DNA of 64,000 nucleotides, from contig CM060990.1 in NCBI GenBank assembly GCA_030765065.1, positions 413,425,198 to 413,489,197 of the forward strand, read 5' to 3'. This stretch comes from Deroplatys truncata. Its lineage: Eukaryota > Arthropoda > Insecta > Mantodea > Mantidae. Under the pieces are notes generated by a model that searched no databases, was not told the DNA's origin, and worked only from the letters and a program-made list of their open reading frames with translations. Positions 57,731-64,000 of the stretch are shown here, in pieces. Made by a program: the position numbers and the translations under genes. The number at the start of each line of letters is the position of its first letter. Position 1 is the first letter of the stretch.

Positions 57731-60700
57731 TCAAATGCGACGGCTAAAACCAATGTTAGTGATAAAACGTAAAAGACATTCTACAGCATGCGCGTCGTCT
57801 GCCAACACGTTGGCTAGGCCAACAGGCAGACCCACGCGAACGCGCAGTGGAGCTAAAACTTGACACTCGGTTAAAATGTGACGGACCGTTAATGGCATAG
57901 AACACTGACCACACAGAGGTGCGGGATCACCACTAAGCAGGTATCTATGACTAAAAAGGCATTGTCCGATACGAAGGCGTGATAAAAGTACCTCTTCCCG
58001 ACGAGAAGCACGGGAAGAGGTAGCCCAGACTAGCGGAAGAGGTTTAACCTCACGCAGCTTGTTCCCCCGGAGGGCCGTCCACTCATCGCGCCAGCGCGAG
58101 AGGATGCGGCGACGTAAAATAACACACGAATCTGACGAGGGAACAACAGGGGTATAAAATCTGGGTAATAAAATCGCCGATTTCGCAGCGGCGTCGGCTG
58201 ACTCGTTCCCTGAGATGCCCACATGACCTGGAATCCACATAAAAGAGACGCTGATGCCAGAGGCACCAAGCGAGTGGAGCAGATCATGTATGCGCTGTAC
58301 GAGGGGGTGGTAAGTGTACAGTGCGCGAATACTTTGGAGAGCACTCAGGGAGTCGGAACAAATAAAGCAGTGCCGTAAGTCGTGCCGCTGTATATATAAA
58401 AGAGACTGATAAATGCTAAAACGTTCGGCGGTAAAAATCGAACATTGCTCTGGTAAACGAAAGTTAAAACTATTTCCACAACAAACAAAGGCACATCCTA
58501 CTCCAGCATCAGTCTTAGATCCATCAGTAAGGCTAAAAACGAGTCCCCGAATTGCGACTGAAGTTCTAAAAACGCTGATCTAAAGACTTAAGAATGGCTC
58601 TCATTCTTCGGCATTGACGATAACCCAAGGTGACAGAGGGCCTCAGCGTGCGACCATGGAGGAAAACGCGTTTCCCCCCTTGGAAGGGCCGGCGCTGGCG
58701 TAACGTCCAAATGCCGAAGTAGCAGTCGAAATCGAACCCCTGGAGGGAGCAATGCAGAGGAGCTAACGAAATATTGGCGATCAAGCGAATCCTCGTAAAA
58801 TACATCGAAGGACGGGTGGTTAGGAAAGCTTGAGAGTCGACAAGCATAGCTGCACAAAAGCAACTCACGCCGGAAGGACAGCGGAGCCTCTGCAGCTTCA
58901 GCATACAGACTGGGAACAGGGCTGGTTGGAAAGGCCTCCGTAGCGACTCTTATGCCATGATTGTGAATGGCATTGAATTGACGCAACATAGATGGACGTG
59001 CCGACGAATACACAATGCACCCGTAATCAAGCTTTGATCGGACCAAAGAGCGATAAAGGCGAAGAAGGACGGTCCGATCAGCACCCCAGGATGTGCCACT
59101 TAAAACACGTAAAATATTAAGAGAACGGTCACACTTTGCTTTTAAAAAGGAAACGTGCGAGGTCCAACACAACTTCCTATCAAAAATCAACCCCAAAAAT
59201 TTTGCCTCGTCTGCAAACGGAAGTATCTCTGGCCCAAGATGGAGAGAGGGCGGAGGGAAATACTTCCGGCGCCAAAAGTTGATGCAGACGGATTTCTCGG
59301 CGGAGAAATTAAAGCCGTTGGCGTTACTCCAGGCGTAGAGACGGTCGATACAGTTTTGGAGACGGCGTTCGAGTAGACAGGTCCGCCGTGAACTGCAATA
59401 AATAGCGAAATCGTCAACAAAAAGGGACGATGAAATGCCAGGTGGAATACAATCAACAATGGGGTTGATAGCAATCGCAAAAAGTGTGACACTGAGTACA
59501 GAGCCCTGCGGTACTCCGTTCTCTTGAATAAAACGACGAGATAAAACCGAGCCCACACGCACACGAAAGACGCGGTCCGTCATGAACTCCCGAAGAAATA
59601 TGGGAAGACGACCGCGGATATTCCAATCGTGAAGTGCACGTAAAATGCCGCCCCTCCAACAAGAGTCATAAGCTTTCTCCAGGTCAAAAAATACAGCCAC
59701 GGTTTGACACTTTCTCAGAAATCCATTCATAATATGCGTCGACAAGGACACCAGATGGTCGACGGTAGAGCGATAGCGACGAAATCCGCACTGAGCGTTC
59801 GCTAGAAGTTTCTGAGACTCAAGCCACCATGCCAACCGCCCGTTGATCATGCGCTCCATCACCTTGCAAATGCAACCGGTGAGGGAGATAGGGCGGTAGC
59901 TGGAAGGTAGTTGGCGATCCTTCCCAGGCTTAAGTATAGGGACAATAGTGGCTTCGCGCCAAACGGAAGGAAAAATGCCGTCTTGCCAAATACGGTTATA
60001 GACCTGTAAGAGAAAGAGTTTACTGTCAGCTGAAAGGTGCTTTAACATCAGGACATGAATGCCGTCCGGGCCAGGAGCGGAGTGCCTAGAGCAATTAAGA
60101 GCGTGCTCCAGCTCCCTCAGTGTGAAAAGTTCATTATAACACTCATTATTAGCAGACCGAAAATGAAAGGTGTCGAAATCCAGCCGGTCTTTGATAGAGC
60201 GAAAGCCGGCGGAATAATGGTCTGAACTGGATAAGGCCTCAAAGGCAGCACCCAGAGTGTTAGCGATGGCAGCCGGATCCACTATGGTGGCATTAGAAAC
60301 CTGAAGGCCAGAAACAGTACAATGTGACACTTTACCTGAGAAGCGACGAAGTTTATCCCAAACAACGGATGAAGGCGTAAAACGATTAAAAGACTCGACA
60401 AAACGAGCCCAATATGCCTTCTTGCTATCCTGAATAATGCGACGAGCCCTGGCGCGCGATTGTTTAAAAGTCACCAAATTATCAAGTGTAGGGTGTCGCC
60501 GAAACACCCTAAGTGCAGACCTACGGGCACGAATGGCGTCCCGACAATCCTCGTTCCACCACGGAACAGGTGGCCGCCGAGGTTGGGAGGATGCACGGGG
60601 TATTGCGCGTTCGGCGGCAGAGAAAATAATAGACGTAAGGTGCTGCACTAGTTGGTGAATGTCGGAGAAGGGCTGCTCGTCAAAATGCAAGAGGCTGGAA

Positions 60701-61418
60701 TACAAGCTCCAGTCGGCTTTTGCGAATATCCAGGTAGGTACTCTGGAATGCTGTACGTGGTGCGACAGAAGAGAAACGATGCAGGGGTAATGGTCGCTGG
60801 AGTAGGTGTCAGCGACGACGTTCCACTGAAGACGATGAGTAAGCTGGAGTGAGCAAATGGCAAGGTCCAGGTGAGAGAATGCACCGGAAGAATCAGAAAT
60901 AAAAGTAGGTGCACCTGTATTGAGGATGGAAAGATTGAACTGATAAAAATGTCGGAAAGAAGAGTTCCCCTCGCACAAGCCCTTGGTGAACCCCATAGTG
61001 GGTGATGGGCATTAAAATCTCCCAACAGAAGAAATGGTGTTGGGAGAGCGGACAGGAGGGCTCGAATGTCCGCGGGAGCGAGAGGAGACGATGGAGGTGA
61101 ATATACAGAGCAAACAGAAAACAAAAAGCCGGGTAAGTGAAGACGAACGGCAACAGCTAGCATGTTGGATGTAAGTGTGACAGGTTTAAAATGAACGTCG
61201 TTACGCACTAACAACATGACACCTCCATGAGCAGGAGTACCCTCCTCCGGTTCAAGGTCGTAGCGAACCGGAATATATCCTCGGAGATCAAAAGGATCGT
61301 GAGGGCGAAGCTTAGTCTCCTGCATACATACGACCATAGGCGAATGGGAACGCAATAAAAGTTGCAGTTCCGCCCTATGCGATCGTACACCACGTACATT
61401 CCAGGTCAGGATAGCCAT
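57731..61418 (-). pseudogene. Copy K ORF2, few frameshifts
   Basis: ATG at 61418, MAILTWNVRGVRSHRAELQL, with complete endonuclease motifs (QETKL, GDFNAHHPLWG, SSDHYPCIV). A 1-nt deletion in an A run near 60948 shifts the frame. From 60996 an 802-codon frame to 58588 holds the linker, all RT motifs (FFDLEKAYD, NGVPQGSV, FVDDFAIY) and the post-RT region. RNase H N-terminal sequence at 58240-58590 is diverged and frame-broken (the IYTDG motif is changed), then 58240-57731 is open with IPGHVGISGNESADAAA and CGQCSMPLTVRHILTEC. Span 3688 nt. Confidence 0.87.
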
Positions 61419-61439
61419 GAATAAAAGGGGATAAACTGT

Positions 61440-62731
61440 CTATTTAGAAGGGCGGCTTAAAATTACCTTTTCTTTAACCTTTGGGCTCGGGCTTTTTGTA
61501 TGGAGTTGGTCAGACTCCATAGCTTCCTCGGAGGGAGGGCCCACGCGCTCAGTGCCAGAAACCGATTCAAGCGCCGTGAATCGGTTCTGGGTGGCGATGG
61601 GTGAGCGGTGCCGCTGAGCGCGGCTTGTCCCAGGACCGTGCTGGGTACAGCGACCTCCGAGGAGGAGAAGGTGAACTTTTGTTACTGCGCGCACGCGGAG
61701 GGTCTTTCAAAAAATCTTCCCTACGAAGTTTCTGCTTGGGCTTCTTTTCAGCGGCTTGCGACTTCATTGATTTTGGACCAGGTTTATAGGGCTTGGTAAC
61801 AGTAGCTTTAATGGACGGCCGGATGGTAGTGGCGGTTAATCCTGTCATGGTCCAAGTCTGAGTTTCGGTATCTACTCGTGGTACTGGCGAGGCAACAACA
61901 GAACTAAATGTGCCAGATCGCAGGAGTGAAGGTTGGCGCGCATGGAAACGCCTCCGGGCTTCAGTGAAGGACAGTTTTTCCTTAAGCCGGATCTCCTGGA
62001 TCGCCTTCTCGTCCAAGTACCGCGGACAGTCGGCAAACGAAGCAGAATGAGACCCTATACAATTAACGCAGACGGGGGCTGTTGAACAGGTACCTTCGTG
62101 TGAGGGCTGGCTACATGTTGCACAGATGTTAACGGCACTCTTACATGAGACTTGCGTATGCCCAAAACGTTGGCATTTAAAACAACGCAGAGGTCTAGGA
62201 ATATAAGGCCTCACAGAAATCCGTTCGTACCCTTGCGGAAATGCTCGTGGGCAGATCGACGCCATCAAATGTAATAAACAGGGTACGAGTGGGTACCAAT
62301 ACGCCGTCGCGTTTGGCCTGCACTCGATGCACTGCAGTCACCTTTTGATCGGATAGATATTCTACGAGATCCTCGTCCGATATACCATCGAGACTTTGGG
62401 TGGTAACGACGCCCCGACAGGAGTTCAATGTGCGGTGCTTCTCAACACGGATGGGGTAACCGTGGAGAAGCGTAGCGCGCAACAAGGTCTTACTTTGCTG
62501 ATCGGACGTAGTTTGTGCCAATAAGGAACAATTCCGTAGGCGAGTGCATGATTGAACCGCACCAGCAATAGCATCTATGCCCTTCTGAATTATAAAAGGG
62601 TTCACATTCTCAAAGTTTTGTCCTTCTTCTGTTCTCGAAATGCCCAAGTAACAACCAGATGACGGCGGTGCTACTTCTTTTACAATGACTTTTTGGCGCT
62701 TGTTTGCATTAATGGAGGAAGGGTGCTCCAT
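61440..62731 (-). pseudogene. Copy K ORF1, two 1-nt insertions
   Basis: Starts MEHPSSINANKRQK; an in-frame upstream start exists at 62758. There is one extra base near 62232 (acccttgcgg for accctgcgg), before the knuckles, and one near 61645 (ctgggtacag for ctgggacag). Knuckles CFKCQRFGHTQVSC, CATCSQPSHEGTC and CVNCIGSHSASFADC lie between them. The tail resembles J. The stop is 21 nt before ORF2. Confidence 0.86.
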
Positions 62732-62868
62732 AGCGAGATAAATCCTCCACCATTGCAACCGTCTCCGACCTCGGGCTCTAACTTCTCGGGCGTTACCCCG
62801 GCCTGGGTGCGTGGCCTATCTACACCAGACTCACCCCAGGGTCACACCTCCCAGAACATAGACAGAGG
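62732..62868 (-). other. Copy K 5' UTR, proximal part
   Basis: First stretch of leader upstream of ORF1, similar to other copies until gacagaggga, where the tail of copy L starts. Confidence 0.78.
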
Positions 62869-64000
62869 GATGATGATGATGATATGCGGCTTAAGGGCGC
62901 TAAACTGCTGAGGTCATCAGCGCCCTTACAATGTAGAAAATATAAAGTCAAAAGATAAAAACATGTAAAAGAACCGCATAATTAAAAAACGGGACGTAAA
63001 CCCGCGATGTCCAAAAGGCTAAAAATAACAATAAGATAACAATAACAATAATGATAACAATAACAACAAGAATAACAATAACAACAATAAAATCATTAAC
63101 AACAATAAAATCAATAACAACAACAATAACAATACAAATATCTGAAAAAACCAACACACTAAAAGCATAGGCAATAAACGATTAAAACGTGTCAAGAACT
63201 ATGGAATGCGAGGGACATGAGCGCCATATGTCCACTGGGGAATAGGGTCCCCATAAAAACTGACAGAATAAAAGTAATAAGCTAAAAGACGCTCAACGCA
63301 TTAAATGCGCAGATTAAAATCACTGTCATGAATAAAACGTAAAACACATTCCACAGCATGCGTGTCGTCTGCCAAAACGTTGGCTAAGCCAACAGGCAGA
63401 CCTACACGAGCACGCAATGCAGCTAAAACCTGACACTCTGTTAAAATGTGACGCACCGTTAAGGGCACGTCACACTGCCCACAGAGTGGTGCGGGGTCAC
63501 CACTGAGCAAATACCTATGACTAAAAACACAATGTCCAATTCGTAAACGGGCTAAAAGTACCTCCTCCCGACGTGAAGAACGAGAAGAGGTACCCCAGAT
63601 TAACGGGAGAGGCTTAACCTCCCGCAACTTGTTCCCCCGGAGGGCCGTCCACTCATCGCGCCAGCGCGAGAGGATGCGGCGACGTAAAATAGCACACGAA
63701 TCTGACGAGGGAACTACAGAGGTAAAAAATCTGGGTAATAAAATCGCCGATTTCGCAGCGGCGTCGGCAGACTCGTTACCTGAGATGCCCACATGACCTT
63801 GAATCCACATGAAGGAGACGCTGATGCCAGAGACACCGAGCGAGTGGAGCAGGTCATGTATGCGCTGTACGAGTGGGTGGTAATAGTACAGCGCATGAAT
63901 AGCCTGAAGGGCACTCAGAGAGTCCGTACAAATAAAACAGTGCCGTAAGTCGTGCCGCTGAATGAATAAAACAGATTGATAAATGCTAAAAAGTTCGGCG
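62869..64000 (-). mobile_element. LINE copy L, 3' end, runs off the window
   Basis: Short tail (62869-62883), perfect hairpin (62893-62927), type-1 3' UTR with a longer AAC/AAT tract than in D (63023-63142), then ORF2 from its stop at 63301 to the window edge. The visible 1.1 kb is nearly identical to D at 12277-13400. It is inserted in the 5' UTR of K in the same orientation. Confidence 0.92.
63301..64000 (-). CDS. Copy L ORF2, C-terminal part (RNase H end and zinc motif), partial
   Basis: An open frame from 63810 to 63301 and its upstream continuation encode SFMWIQGHVGISGNESADAAAKSA (Gln for Pro beside the RNase H His), the REEVLLARLRIGHC segment and CGQCDVPLTVRHILTEC, ending NLRI-stop as in J and D. 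The sequence from 63810 to 64000 matches the TDSLSALQAIHALY and FTAELFSIY region. Because the rest lies outside the window, intactness of the whole ORF cannot be judged. Confidence 0.75.
   Translation of the reverse strand, partial: AELFSIYQSVLFIQRHDLRHCFICTDSLSALQAIHALYYYHPLVQRIHDLLHSLGVSGISVSFMWIQGHVGISGNESADAAAKSAILLPRFFTSVVPSSDSCAILRRRILSRWRDEWTALRGNKLREVKPLPLIWGTSSRSSRREEVLLARLRIGHCVFSHRYLLSGDPAPLCGQCDVPLTVRHILTECQVLAALRARVGLPVGLANVLADDTHAVECVLRFIHDSDFNLRI

Larger units (their letters stand above)
57414..62868 (-). mobile_element. LINE copy K, nearly full length, probably chimeric
   Basis: Tail 57415-57439, hairpin 57450-57484 with one mismatch (agcaccctt), type-2 3' UTR (cttggtcaaaa) like F, RNase H of the F/C type, but RT, endonuclease and ORF1 close to the young J type. 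The 5' UTR is cut at 62868 by copy L, so the 5' end and the right-hand duplication lie beyond the window. Confidence 0.9.

Noticed and set aside
1..64000. LTR retrotransposon or viral integration
   Set aside because: No long terminal repeats, protease or integrase were seen. Target-primed features (5' truncation, 3' tails, variable duplications) and APE-type endonuclease identify LINEs.

Overview
The window is eukaryotic, not bacterial. It is a dense thicket of one family of non-LTR retrotransposons (LINEs) of the I superfamily, separated by AT-rich, gene-poor DNA. The layout of each copy is a roughly 0.6 kb 5' UTR, ORF1 (gag-like with three CCHC knuckles), a gap of about 20 nt, ORF2 (AP endonuclease, reverse transcriptase, RNase H, C-terminal zinc motif), then a 3' UTR ending in a short hairpin and an (ATC)n tail. 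This architecture and the decayed host-type sequence suggest an arthropod, probably an insect. That is inference; the species cannot be read from the sequence. No tRNA, rRNA, CRISPR or clearly live host gene was seen.

Layout. 1-902 and 6981-8127: old minus-strand copy B, split by full-length copy A (903-6980, target-site duplication gcccaagatgg). 8128-12276 and 18318-18816: plus-strand copy C, split by full-length copy D (12277-18317, duplication ccgctcactgtg). 18817-20161: two more plus-strand 3' fragments in tandem behind C. 20162-29192: AT-rich DNA with a 399-bp tandem duplication and a decayed copy of a multi-copy protein family, split by truncated copy E (23193-25678). 29193-32753: LINE scraps and truncated, rearranged copy F. 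32764-56845: a four-element nest, in which G contains H, and H contains both I and J. 56846-57413: unique DNA. 57414-62868: copy K, interrupted in its 5' UTR by copy L, which runs off the window end.

Relative ages follow from the nesting: G before H, H before I and J. Copy J (45018-51061) is the only copy with both ORFs open from start to stop, every expected catalytic residue present, both termini, and a perfect 12-bp target-site duplication. It is a candidate active source element. D and I carry only a few inactivating changes each.

How the parts work together (family knowledge): ORF1 protein binds the element RNA. The ORF2 endonuclease nicks the target, its reverse transcriptase copies the RNA from the 3' end, and RNase H removes the template. 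The conserved 3' hairpin plus ATC tail is the likely recognition and priming region. I found no evidence of a wholly new biological system. The most useful items are the intact copy J, the readable nested history, the fixed-geometry 3' hairpin whose loop is complementary to the tail, the variable ORF1-ORF2 gap, and the DDE-like pseudogene family.
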